DNA of 25,245 bases from RGDT01 sp964630925 (GTDB taxonomy: Bacteria; Planctomycetota; Planctomycetia; Gemmatales; Gemmataceae). The position numbers and the translations under genes were made by a program. Position 1 is the stretch's first letter, and the number at the start of each line of letters is the position of its first letter. The stretch covers positions 1-25,245 of the forward strand of contig CAZVZK010000149.1 in assembly GCA_964630925.1 (NCBI GenBank). Direction: 5' to 3'. Below, one piece after another: positions 8,350 through 16,007 of this stretch. The notes under the pieces are model-generated. The model saw only the letters and a program-made list of their open reading frames with translations. It was not told where the DNA came from and did not search any database.

Positions 8350-8356
8350 CATGTTA
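8350..8356 (-). promoter_or_regulatory. Candidate -10 element TAACATG upstream of the long TPR-CHAT gene
   Basis: The minus strand reads GGGGTAACATGACAGTG in the 78-nt gap between the two CHAT genes, 34 nt before the start at 8315. It fits the TANNATG pattern seen at other gene starts here, with the same ATGAC context as the element at 11299-11306. No -35 is evident. A GGGGAGGGGG ribosome site follows, about 9 nt before the ATG. Confidence 0.4.
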
Positions 8357-8393
8357 CCCCGGCGCGGGCCGTTGTGACGCCAGGGAATCGTGG

Positions 8394-11270
8394 TCAGCGC
8401 CAGTCTCCGGAGAGGACGAAGGCGGCCCAGTAGTACGGCGGCAGACGCCGCTTGCCCTTGTCGTCCTCGGCCTTCTCCGCGTCCTTGCCGATGCCGCGGC
8501 GTCTGCCCTCCCTGAGCATCGCCATCTGCGCGGCGCGGAGGGCCTCGGCGCGGGAGATGACCTTCCTGGTGTCCCAGGCGGCCACGTAGAAGTCGGTCAT
8601 CAATGCCTGCGTCGCCTTGTCGTCCACCTTCCACAGCGACGCGACTACGCTGCGGCACCCCGCCGCCTGGAAGGCACGCTGCAGCCCGAACATGCCTTCG
8701 CCGGCCGTCTCCTTGCCAAGGCCCGTCTCACAGGCGCTGAGGACGGCCAGCTCGAGCTTCGTGAGGTCCATCTCGGACACCTCCAGGGCAGTCAGGATGC
8801 CGTCCTCCTCGCCCCCCTTCGGCGCCCGGCCCGCGTCGCTGAGTGCCAGCCCCGACATCAGGAGCGGGTGCCACGCCCCCTCCGCGCCCTCCGGGGTGAA
8901 GAAGCCGTGGGTGGCGAGGTGGGCGTACCGTACCCTCGGCAGGGCCTCGCGCACCGCCTTCTTTGTCGCCTCGCCCTCGATCAGGGCCGTCGTCTTCCCG
9001 CCCTTGAACAGCCTCTCGAACGACGCGCGCACGGCCAGCGTCTCCGCCCTCGTCGCGGGCAGCGGCCCGAACCGCTCCCGGCCCGTGCGCGCCGCCGCGC
9101 GGGAATCCTCCCCGGCGGGCGGGGCGGCATCGCCCGCCGCCGGCTCGTAACGCAGGTCACCCACGACGAGCAAGGACGGCGCATGCCGGTCTCCCTTGCC
9201 CACCGGCTTCAGCATCTCGGGGACGGAGCCCGGCACGGGGACGACGGCGAGCGCCACGTCCTCGATCAGATAGCCGCCCTTCTTCCTGCCCGGCAGCGCG
9301 GCGAAGGGGACGGTGCCGAGGGCCCCGTCGGGGGAGACCAGCACCACCTTCGCCCCCTCCACGTGCCGTTCCAGGGGGCTGAAAACGAGCCGCTTCAGGG
9401 CCGCCCCGGCGGCGAGGCCCTCCTCCCCGCCAACGAGGAGCTGGCGCCAGCGGCGCACGGCGGCCACCACGGGCGCGGCGTCGCCCAGATCCACGCGCAA
9501 GGCCGGCTTGTCGCGCCGGTGGACGAAGGCGACGAGCTTCCTGTGGTAGAAGTGGTAATCGACCAGGGCCACGCCCTCGGGCAGGGAGGCGGCCAGCTCC
9601 TCCGCCGGGCGCCGGCCCTTCTCGCGGCTCGCGCGGAAGTCGGCGGAGAGGCCGGAGAGGCGGGCCTGGGCCTCGTCCTGCTCCTTCTCCAACGCCTCCA
9701 GCCGCACGCGCGTGGCCTCGGGCGACTCACGGAGGGCGGCCAGGCGGAGGGTGACGGCCTGGAGCCTGTCGGCGGCGGCGCGTGTCGCGGGGTCTGCGGA
9801 GAGGCGGATGAAGAGGCGGCGCTGCGTCTGGCGCAAGAGGAGGGCCCCCTTCCAGGCCAGGGCGTGGGCCGCCGCGGGCGGGTGGCCCTCCCCGTCAGCG
9901 AGCAGCAGCCTGTTGTGGCGGTAGACCCGCACGGCTTCGGCCGCGGCGAGCTGCTGCCGGTCGGACAGCACCGCCGCGTTGTCGCGGAGCCGCCTCTCGG
10001 CGATGGCGAGGGCCTGCTCGCAGAGCGGCAGGGCGGCCTTGTGGTCCCCCATCTCGTCGAGCAGGACGGAGAGGTTGTTCAGGGCCACGGCGTAGTCGGG
10101 GTGCCGCTCGCCCAGGGCCTCCTTCATGATCGCCACGGACTCCCTTGCCAGGGGCAGCGCCCCCTTCCGGTCCCCCCTCGCCGACAACAGGGTGGAGAGG
10201 TTGAGCAGGCAGGTGGCGTACCGGGGGTGCTTCCCCCCGAGCGCCTCCTTGTAGATGCCCAGCGCCATCTCGCAGAGTGGGATGGCGGCCTCGAGGTCGC
10301 CCCGCTGATGGTGTAGCCAGGCGATGTTGTCGAGGCTCCGGGCGTAGTCAGGAGATCCCTCCCCCGCCTCCGCCTTGTTGATCGCCGCGGCCTGCTGGAA
10401 GAGGCGCAGGGCCCTCCCCTGGTCCCCTTCCCGGGCGAGCAGGATGGCGAGGGTGTTGAGACAGCCGGCGTAGTCGGGGTGCCTCTCGCCCACGGCCTTC
10501 TTGCGCAGGGCCACGGCCTCCCACGCCAGTGGGAGCGCGGCCTTCCGGTCCCCCAGGTTCTGGAGCAAGGAGGAGAGGTTGCTGAGGGCGATGGCGTACT
10601 CGGGGTGGCGCTCGCCGAGGACGGCCTTGCGCAGCGCCGCCGCCTTCTCCAACAGCGGCAGGGCGGCCCTGAAGTCCCCCATCTCCTTGTACATGCCGGC
10701 GAGGTTGCTGAGGGCGGAGGCGTAGTCGGGGTGCCTGTCGCCCCGCACCCCGTCGCGCAACGCCAGGGCCCGCCTCGCCAGCGACGCCGCCTGCGCGGCC
10801 TTGCCTCTGCGCAAGAGCTCCACCGCCTGCACGTCCATTGCCCGCGCCTGCCGGACGGCGTCCCGCTCCGCCGGGGTGCGCCCCGCCTGTGCCAACGCCT
10901 CCGCCAGGTCGATCCGGGCGTCGGTGGTCCGCCAGTGCCCCTCGCCGTCCAGCCGCCGGCACGCCTCCAGGACGGCACGCCTGTGACGTGCCTCGTCGGC
11001 CCATTCGCCTCGCGCCTGGTGCATGTGCGCCAGGGTGGACGCCAACGCCGCCGTGGCGCGGTGCCACGGCCCCACCACGCTCGTGTCCATGGCCAGCGCC
11101 TTCTCCATGTCGGCGAAGGCCTCGCGGTGCTTTCCCGCCTCCCAGGCCTCCCAGCTGGATTTGGACAGGCGGTTCCGCTCCAGTAGCAGCCTGCCTTGCT
11201 CCGGCGCGAACAACGCCCGTGGGGCCGCCCCCAACCCCAGCACCGCCGCCAGCACCAGCGCCGCGCGCAT
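8394..11270 (-). CDS. Exported TPR-CHAT putative caspase-like protease, short paralogue
   Basis: A 958-residue protein with the same plan as its downstream neighbour: signal peptide (MRAALVLAAVLGLG), helical lead-in, TPR array starting at residue 183 exactly as in the paralogue, helical linker, C-terminal CHAT domain. Here the array has six 42-residue units rather than ten, which accounts for almost all of the length difference. The catalytic pair is present: H788 in YAHLATHGFF and C847 in LAVLSACETGLG, then GEGMFGLQRAF and a terminal PYYWAAFVLSGDW. GAGGAGG at 11278-11284 is 7 nt from the ATG at 11270 but only 1 nt from the in-frame ATG at 11276, so I choose 11270. It is divergent from asd. 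Export of a caspase-like protease suggests action in the periplasm or outside; substrate unknown. Confidence 0.9.
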   Translation of the reverse strand: MRAALVLAAVLGLGAAPRALFAPEQGRLLLERNRLSKSSWEAWEAGKHREAFADMEKALAMDTSVVGPWHRATAALASTLAHMHQARGEWADEARHRRAVLEACRRLDGEGHWRTTDARIDLAEALAQAGRTPAERDAVRQARAMDVQAVELLRRGKAAQAASLARRALALRDGVRGDRHPDYASALSNLAGMYKEMGDFRAALPLLEKAAALRKAVLGERHPEYAIALSNLSSLLQNLGDRKAALPLAWEAVALRKKAVGERHPDYAGCLNTLAILLAREGDQGRALRLFQQAAAINKAEAGEGSPDYARSLDNIAWLHHQRGDLEAAIPLCEMALGIYKEALGGKHPRYATCLLNLSTLLSARGDRKGALPLARESVAIMKEALGERHPDYAVALNNLSVLLDEMGDHKAALPLCEQALAIAERRLRDNAAVLSDRQQLAAAEAVRVYRHNRLLLADGEGHPPAAAHALAWKGALLLRQTQRRLFIRLSADPATRAAADRLQAVTLRLAALRESPEATRVRLEALEKEQDEAQARLSGLSADFRASREKGRRPAEELAASLPEGVALVDYHFYHRKLVAFVHRRDKPALRVDLGDAAPVVAAVRRWRQLLVGGEEGLAAGAALKRLVFSPLERHVEGAKVVLVSPDGALGTVPFAALPGRKKGGYLIEDVALAVVPVPGSVPEMLKPVGKGDRHAPSLLVVGDLRYEPAAGDAAPPAGEDSRAAARTGRERFGPLPATRAETLAVRASFERLFKGGKTTALIEGEATKKAVREALPRVRYAHLATHGFFTPEGAEGAWHPLLMSGLALSDAGRAPKGGEEDGILTALEVSEMDLTKLELAVLSACETGLGKETAGEGMFGLQRAFQAAGCRSVVASLWKVDDKATQALMTDFYVAAWDTRKVISRAEALRAAQMAMLREGRRRGIGKDAEKAEDDKGKRRLPPYYWAAFVLSGDWR

Positions 11271-11277
11271 CGCCATC

Positions 11278-11284
11278 CCTCCTC
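11278..11284 (-). promoter_or_regulatory. Ribosome binding site deciding the start at 11270
   Basis: GAGGAGG on the minus strand. Spacing is 7 nt to the ATG at 11270 and 1 nt to the ATG at 11276, so only the inner start is sensibly placed. Confidence 0.7.
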
Positions 11285-11298
11285 GAAAGTCGCCCCGT

Positions 11299-11306
11299 CA
11301 TGATAA
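11299..11306 (-). promoter_or_regulatory. Candidate -10 element TTATCATG for the short TPR-CHAT gene
   Basis: The minus strand reads GGCGTTATCATGACGG, 28 nt before the start codon at 11270. The same octamer precedes the Ser/Thr kinase gene (22648-22655) and differs by one base from the MarR element (TTATCGTG). It is an AT-rich island in GC-rich DNA. No matching -35 is seen. Confidence 0.5.
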
Positions 11307-11375
11307 CGCCTCGCCGGCGCATCGCGGACACGATTCCGCCCGCCGGCCCGCCTTGCCGAACCGCCCCGGTGCTGT

Positions 11376-11382
11376 CATCATG
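11376..11382 (+). promoter_or_regulatory. Weak candidate -10 element CATCATG for asd
   Basis: TCATCATG at 11375-11382 differs by one base from the TTATCATG elements of two other genes and lies 45 nt before the GTG start of asd. The 157 nt between the divergent CHAT and asd genes would thus hold both promoters back to back. The match is weaker than at the other sites. Confidence 0.3.
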
Positions 11383-11427
11383 TCTGGATCGCTCTGTGTC
11401 CATCCCTCATAGAAAGGAGCCCTCACC

Positions 11428-12438
11428 GTGGGGCCTAGCGTTGCCGTGGTCGGCGCGACCGGTGCGGTCGGCGAGATGATGCGTCTGGTCCTCGAGGAGC
11501 GGGCCTTCGCCTTCCGCTCCATCAAGTTCCTCGCCTCCGAGCGCAGCGCGGGCAAACCCCTCACGTTCAAGGGCAAACAGTACACCGTCGAGCCCATCCG
11601 CCCCGAGGCCTTCGTCGGCGTGGACATCGTCCTCTCCTCCACGCCGGCGTCCGTCAGCCGCGAAGCATCGCCCATGGCGGCGAAGGCCGGGGCCGTCGTG
11701 ATCGATAACTCCAGCGCCTGGCGCATGGACCCCGACGTGCCGCTCGTCGTGCCGGAGGTCAACGCCCACACGCTGCAGAACCTCCCCAAGGGCATCGTCG
11801 CCAACCCCAACTGCTCGACCATCCAGATGGTGGTGGCCCTCAAGCCGCTGCACGACCTCGCCACCATCCGCCGCGTCGTCGTCTGCACCTACCAGGCCTC
11901 CTCCGGCAAGGGCGCCACCGGCCTGACCGAGCTGGACGCGCAGATCGCCGCCATCGGCCAGGGCCGGCCCGTCCCGCCGGTGACGGCGCACACGGCCCAG
12001 CTCGCGGGCAACTGCCTCGCCTTCGACTGGAAGGCGGGGGAGGAGGGGTATTCCGAAGAAGAGTGGAAGATGGTGCGCGAGACGAAGAAGATCATGGGCG
12101 ACGACTCGATCCTCGTCTGCCCGACCACCGTCCGCGTCCCCGTCCGCGTCGGCCACTCCGAGGCGATCAACCTCGAATTCGTCAAGCCGATCTCGCCGGA
12201 GCAGGCCCGCGAGGCGCTGAAGAGGGCGCCCGGCGTGATCGTCGAGGACGGCGCCCCGCAGCCGCTGCTGTGCGCCGGGCGCGACGAGGTGTTCGTGGGA
12301 CGCATCCGCCGCGACCCGACGCTGGCCAACGGCCTGAACCTGTGGGTGGTGTCGGACAACCTCCGCAAGGGCGCCGCGACGAACGCCGTGCAGATCGCCG
12401 AGGTGCTGGTGGCGCGCGGCTGGCTGCCCAAGAGGTGA
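11428..12438 (+). CDS. asd: Aspartate-semialdehyde dehydrogenase
   Basis: A 336-residue enzyme of normal length. It reduces aspartyl phosphate to aspartate semialdehyde with NADPH, feeding lysine/diaminopimelate, threonine and methionine synthesis in the cytoplasm. The N-terminal Rossmann motif VGATGAVG is at residues 8-15. The catalytic Cys is C129 in ANPNCST, and the catalytic His is H243 in RVGHSEAI. QASSGKG (residues 156-162) and the EEWKM segment are also typical. The start is a GTG at 11428, supported by AAGGAG about 9 nt upstream; no upstream ATG in frame fits better. It is followed after only 7 nt by a SUMF1-like gene, an unusual neighbour for asd, and then by a hydrolase, suggesting one transcript of three genes. 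No other lysine pathway gene is present. Confidence 0.95.
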   Translation: MGPSVAVVGATGAVGEMMRLVLEERAFAFRSIKFLASERSAGKPLTFKGKQYTVEPIRPEAFVGVDIVLSSTPASVSREASPMAAKAGAVVIDNSSAWRMDPDVPLVVPEVNAHTLQNLPKGIVANPNCSTIQMVVALKPLHDLATIRRVVVCTYQASSGKGATGLTELDAQIAAIGQGRPVPPVTAHTAQLAGNCLAFDWKAGEEGYSEEEWKMVRETKKIMGDDSILVCPTTVRVPVRVGHSEAINLEFVKPISPEQAREALKRAPGVIVEDGAPQPLLCAGRDEVFVGRIRRDPTLANGLNLWVVSDNLRKGAATNAVQIAEVLVARGWLPKR

Positions 12439-12445
12439 CGCCCCG

Positions 12446-13375
12446 ATGGAAGCGCTCCTCCGAGGCATCCAGGCCGACCCGGCCGAGCGTGACGGCTGGC
12501 TGGCGTTGTCCGACTGGCTGGAGGAGGAGGGCCGGGCGGACGAGGCCGACTTCGTCCGGCTCCGCGAGCGACTGACCCTCACCGCCGGCCGCGACGGCAC
12601 GCTCGCCGGGGACGAGGAGCGCCTGCGCCAGCTCCTCCTCCGGGGGGTGCGGCCGGCGTGCGCCGTGTGGACGGGCCGGCTCGCCAAGGGAGTGGAGATC
12701 CGCTTCTCGCTGATCCCCCCGGGCGAGTTCCTCATGGGCTCGCTGCCGAGCGAGCCGGAGCGGTATGACAACGAGGGGCCGCGCCACCTGGTGCGGATGA
12801 CGCGGCCCTACTACATGGGCGTCTTCCCGGTGACGCAGGAGCAGTACCGGGCGTTGACCGGCGAGTCGCCCAGCGAGACCAGGGGGCCGAAGAAGCCCGT
12901 GGATTCGGTGGACGGCCATCAGGCGGAGGAGTTCTGCCGGCTGGCGTCCGAGGCGCTGGACCGGGCGGTCCGCCTGCCCACCGAGGCGGAGTGGGAATTC
13001 GCGTGCCGGGGCGGCACGACGACGGAGTATTACACCGGCGACGGGCCGGCGGCGATGCGGCGGGCCGGCTGGTGCTCGCGCTCGGCCAACGGCAGCGCCC
13101 GCGCCACCAAGGCCGTCGGCAGCTATCAGGTCAACCCGTGGGGCCTGTACGACACGCACGGCAACGTGCGCGAGTGGTGCGCCGACAACGAGCGCCGCTA
13201 CACCCGCAGGGAGAAGGTGGACCCCGTCGGCCCCGCGAGCAACACGAGCCGCGTCGTGCGGGGCGGGTCGTGGTACTACCAGGCGGAGGACAGCCGCAGC
13301 GCCTCGCGCTACAACCGCCCGATGGGCTACCGGCTCGGCTACTACGGCTTCCGCGTGATGATGCCCGTCGGGTGA
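12446..13375 (+). CDS. TIGR02996-SUMF1/FGE-like domain protein, paralogue A
   Basis: A 309-residue protein. Residues 1-45 (ALLRGIQADPAERDGW, ALSDWLEEEGR) are a TIGR02996 repeat-companion domain, known mainly from Gemmata-type planctomycetes. The rest is a formylglycine-generating-enzyme-like (SUMF1) fold: FSLIPPGEFLMGS, VFPVTQEQY, RLPTEAEWEFACRGG, NPWGLYDTHGNVREWC, RGGSWYYQAEDSRSASR and a terminal YGFRVMMPV. In true FGE the segment after GGS holds two cysteines, at the sixth and eleventh positions. Here these are Tyr and Ser, so sulfatase activation is unlikely; the fold may serve as a binding domain or another oxidase. No signal peptide, so probably cytoplasmic. A ribosome site AGAGGTGA overlaps the end of asd, and the gene lies 7 nt beyond it. 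Confidence 0.88.
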   Translation: MEALLRGIQADPAERDGWLALSDWLEEEGRADEADFVRLRERLTLTAGRDGTLAGDEERLRQLLLRGVRPACAVWTGRLAKGVEIRFSLIPPGEFLMGSLPSEPERYDNEGPRHLVRMTRPYYMGVFPVTQEQYRALTGESPSETRGPKKPVDSVDGHQAEEFCRLASEALDRAVRLPTEAEWEFACRGGTTTEYYTGDGPAAMRRAGWCSRSANGSARATKAVGSYQVNPWGLYDTHGNVREWCADNERRYTRREKVDPVGPASNTSRVVRGGSWYYQAEDSRSASRYNRPMGYRLGYYGFRVMMPVG

Positions 13376-13424
13376 GTATCAATGCCACCATCCCACGCAA
13401 CACCCACGGACGAGGTAACACGCC

Positions 13425-14573
13425 ATGCGCTCCCTCCCCCTCTTCTGCGCCGTCGTGGCGCTGTCCTGCTCCGCCCGCGCGGATGACGCGCCCCCCACCA
13501 CCAGGGCCATCACGGCCGCCCTCAAGCCGTTCGTCGAGCGCGAGACGCTCGCCGGCGCCGTCACCCTCGTCGCCGACAAGGACAGGGTGCTGTCTGTTGA
13601 TGCGGTCGGGTTCGCCGACATCGCCGGCAAGAAGCCGATGAAGGCCGACTCCCTCTTCTGGATCGCCTCGCAGTCGAAGCCCATCACGGCGGCGGCCCTG
13701 ATGATCCTGGTGGACGAGGGCAAGGTGTCGCTCGACGACCCCGTCGCCAAGCACCTCCCTGAGTTCAAGGATCTCAGGATCCAGGTGGGCAAGGGCAAGG
13801 ACGCGAAGCTGGAGAAGCCGAAGGCCGCCGTCACGGTGCGGCACTGCCTGGCGCACACCAGCGGCATGCCGTTCTCCTCCGCCGCCGAGAAGCCGACGCT
13901 CGACGCCCTGCCGCTCAAGGACGCCGTGGCGAGTTACGTCAAGACGCCGCTGCTGACGGAGCCGGGGACGGCGTACCGCTACTCGAACGCAGGGATCAAC
14001 ACGGCCGGCCGCATCATCGAGGTGGTGTCCGGCATGCCCTACGAGACGTTCCTCGACAAGCGCCTGTTCGGCCCACTGGGGATGAAGGACACGACGTTCT
14101 GGCCGAGCGAGGAGCAGCTCAGGCGTCTGGCCACCGCCTACCGCCCCGGCAAGGACAAGATGGGCCTCGTGGAGACCAAGATCTCGCAGCTGAAGTACCC
14201 ACTGAACGACCGCAAGCGTGGCCCGATGCCGGGCGGGGGGCTGTTCTCGACGGCGGACGACGTGGGCCGCTTCTGCCGCATGATGCTGAACAAGGGCACG
14301 TTCGGCGGCAAACGCATCCTCTCGGAGGAGTCGGTCAAGCAGTTGACGAGCAAGCAGACCGGCACGCTGAAGGAGGCGTACGGCCTGGGGTTCTCCACGT
14401 CCGGCGGGGTGTTCGGCCACGGCGGCGCGATGGCGACGAACATGTCGGTGGACACCGGCCGCGGGCTGGTGCTGGTGTGGCTGGTGCAGCACTCCGGGTA
14501 CCCCGCCGACGGCGGCAAGGCACCCGGGGCATTCCAGGCCGCGGCGCGCGAGGCGTTCGGTGCGAAGAAGTGA
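13425..14573 (+). CDS. Exported serine hydrolase, class C beta-lactamase fold
   Basis: A 382-residue protein with a Sec signal peptide (residues 1-19, ending SCSARA). It carries the three signatures of the beta-lactamase/esterase family: SxxK as S82-Q-S-K85, Y186-S-N188, and the HGG box at 332-334 in place of KTG. These define the nucleophile serine and its base. Members include class C-like esterases, D-aminopeptidases and transpeptidase-like enzymes; substrate cannot be assigned from sequence, and I would not call it a resistance gene. The start has GAGG about 10 nt upstream. It follows the SUMF1-like gene by 49 nt and is probably the last gene of the asd unit. Periplasmic location is expected. 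Confidence 0.9.
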   Translation: MRSLPLFCAVVALSCSARADDAPPTTRAITAALKPFVERETLAGAVTLVADKDRVLSVDAVGFADIAGKKPMKADSLFWIASQSKPITAAALMILVDEGKVSLDDPVAKHLPEFKDLRIQVGKGKDAKLEKPKAAVTVRHCLAHTSGMPFSSAAEKPTLDALPLKDAVASYVKTPLLTEPGTAYRYSNAGINTAGRIIEVVSGMPYETFLDKRLFGPLGMKDTTFWPSEEQLRRLATAYRPGKDKMGLVETKISQLKYPLNDRKRGPMPGGGLFSTADDVGRFCRMMLNKGTFGGKRILSEESVKQLTSKQTGTLKEAYGLGFSTSGGVFGHGGAMATNMSVDTGRGLVLVWLVQHSGYPADGGKAPGAFQAAAREAFGAKK

Positions 14574-14682
14574 GGTCCCTGCTCAGCGTCTCGAACAGCA
14601 TCTGCGGCCCCGCCCAGGACGCCAGAGTGTCTCGCCGCTCAGGGTGCTGCGTGAGCTGCTCGGAGGTGATCTGATCACCCAT
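14572..14682 (-). other. Possible truncated 5' gene end (MGDQITSEQLTQ) with a ribosome site
   Basis: On the minus strand an ATG at 14682 is preceded by GAGGAAGAGGAAAGTC, a good ribosome site at suitable spacing. The next 37 codons read plausibly (beginning MGDQITSEQLTQHPERRDT) until they meet the antisense of the serine hydrolase gene; beyond that the frame is only its shadow. It may be a 5' gene fragment cut by rearrangement, or chance. No family recognised. Confidence 0.2.
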
Positions 14683-14699
14683 GACTTTCCTCTTCCTCA

Positions 14700-14744
14700 G
14701 GGGCCGGTGGGGAGGGTGTTACCAGCACCCGCCCCACCGGTCCC
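14700..14744. terminator. Strong GC-rich hairpin, possible terminator
   Basis: Left arm 14700-14718 (GGGGCCGGTGGGGAGGGTG) and right arm 14726-14744 pair at 17 of 19 positions across a 7-nt loop. It lies about 127 nt downstream of the serine hydrolase stop. There is no T-run, so it is not a classic intrinsic terminator; the rest of the 420-nt gap (14574-14993) holds no convincing gene. A second arm GCTGGTA near 14754 could pair with TACCAGC in the loop. Confidence 0.45.
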
Positions 14745-14947
14745 TATCAGCGCTGGTAGCGGATGAACGGGCTTCGCGCGAGTGCGGTGTCAGGGGCCGC
14801 GAGGATTGGGACGAGGCGGGGGGGCGTGGGAGGAGGGACGTCAGCGGGCCGCCTTCCCCTCCGCGGCGGGTGATCGAAGGCCCGCCTCGCCACACAGGCC
14901 ACGGAATCCCACACCTCGACGCGGGCCTCCACCCCTGACCCGCGCCC

Positions 14948-14990
14948 GCCCTCGCGGCCGTACAATGTGGTACTGCCGCGCCGCGAGGGC
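14948..14990 (+). promoter_or_regulatory. TACAATG -10 element framed by a 10-bp palindrome
   Basis: GCCCTCGCGG (14948-14957) and CCGCGAGGGC (14981-14990) are perfect inverted repeats flanking TACAATG (14961-14967), just before the ATG at 14994. The -10 gives a leader of about 20 nt. A dimeric regulator binding both arms would cover the promoter (inference). The ATG inside TACAATG is in frame with the gene and should not be taken as its start. Confidence 0.5.
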
Positions 14991-14993
14991 CCG

Positions 14994-16007
14994 ATGGACA
15001 CCGAACGCACGCTGCTGGAGGCGATCCGCCGCGACCCCGCCGACGACCTGGCGTGGGCCGCCCTGGCCGACGCCCTCGAGGAGGCCGGCGAGGCCCAACG
15101 CGCCGACCTGGCCCGGCTGACGCTGCGGGCGCGGCGCATGCCCACGGACGGCCCGTTGCGGCCCGGCGTCGAGGGGGCCGTCGCCGTCCTGCTGCGTGCG
15201 GGGGCGCGGCCCAGCGTGCCGGAGGTGACCAACTCGCTGGGGATGCGCTTCGCCCTGGTGCCGGCGGGCGTGGGCCTGCTGGGGACGGCCACGGGCACGG
15301 AGGCGCATCAGAACTCGGAGCAGCCGCACCAGCCGGTGGAGTACACGTCCCCATTCTGGATGTCGGTGTTCCCCGTGACGCAGGGCGAGTACGCCGCCGT
15401 GCGCCGCCGCCGGCCCAGCGTGTTCAAGCCCGGCGGCAAGCACGCGGGCAGGGTCAAGAAGCAGGACACGTCGGACTTCCCCGTCGATTCCGTGTCATGG
15501 CGGGAGGCGGCGGAATTCTGCACATCCCTCTCGCGGCGCAAGGAGGAGCGCGAGGCGGGGCGAAGTTACCGCCTGCCGACGGAGGCGGAGTGGGAGTACG
15601 CCTGCCGGGCGGCGGGGGGCGTCTCGGGGCTGTTCCTGTTCGGCGACACGATCACGTCCGACGTGGCGAACTTCAACGGGACGAGGCCGTTCGGGGACGC
15701 GCCGCAGGGGCCGAACCTGGAGCGGACGTGCGCGGTGGGGGCCTACCCGCCGAACGCCCTGGGGCTGTACGACCTCACGGGCAACGTGTGGGAGTGGGTG
15801 GAGGACTGGTTCTCGCGGGACGGGTACGCGGGGTACGCGCGTGTGGCGCCGCGCGGTGCAGCGACGGGGACGGCGAAGGTGCTGCGCGGGGGGTCGTGGA
15901 GCAGTTACGGGTGGGGGTGCCGCATCTCGTACCGCAACTGCATCACGCCGGACGCGAAGAACAACAACTTCGGCTTGCGGCCTGTGCTGGTGCAGGGGGG
16001 CGGGTGA
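14994..16007 (+). CDS. TIGR02996-SUMF1/FGE-like domain protein, paralogue B
   Basis: A 337-residue protein. Residues 1-45 are a TIGR02996 domain (TLLEAIRRDPADDLAWAALA). The SUMF1-like domain shows VTNSLGMRFALVPAG, SVFPVTQGEYAAV, SVSWREAAEFC, YRLPTEAEWEYACR, NALGLYDLTGNVWEW and LRGGSWSSYGWGCRISYR. Relative to true formylglycine-generating enzyme it keeps a Cys at the second cysteine position (11th residue from GGS) but has Ser at the first (6th), so the canonical copper-binding pair is absent. The start is at 14994 (MDTERTLLEA). An in-frame ATG at 14967 lies inside the promoter element TACAATG and is rejected. No signal peptide. Its stop overlaps the next paralogue's start by one base (TGATG). 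Confidence 0.88.
   Translation: MDTERTLLEAIRRDPADDLAWAALADALEEAGEAQRADLARLTLRARRMPTDGPLRPGVEGAVAVLLRAGARPSVPEVTNSLGMRFALVPAGVGLLGTATGTEAHQNSEQPHQPVEYTSPFWMSVFPVTQGEYAAVRRRRPSVFKPGGKHAGRVKKQDTSDFPVDSVSWREAAEFCTSLSRRKEEREAGRSYRLPTEAEWEYACRAAGGVSGLFLFGDTITSDVANFNGTRPFGDAPQGPNLERTCAVGAYPPNALGLYDLTGNVWEWVEDWFSRDGYAGYARVAPRGAATGTAKVLRGGSWSSYGWGCRISYRNCITPDAKNNNFGLRPVLVQGGG

Noticed and set aside
7272..10316. A 1014-codon open frame on the plus strand
   Set aside because: It spans both TPR-CHAT genes in antisense and is open only because of high GC and the regular TPR codons; no family motif appears.
4902..11270. CRISPR-associated (Craspase-like) role for the TPR-CHAT proteins
   Set aside because: No CRISPR array or Cas effector is in the window and both proteins carry signal peptides, so the cytoplasmic Csx29 model does not fit.
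13425..14573. Antibiotic-resistance beta-lactamase
   Set aside because: The SxxK, YSN and HGG boxes define a large family of esterases and peptidases; nothing specific to drug hydrolysis is visible.
14747..14945. Minus-strand peptide ending SPFIRYQR as a possible gene remnant
   Set aside because: No recognisable domain, no clear start, and the frame continues only as antisense of the SUMF1-like gene.
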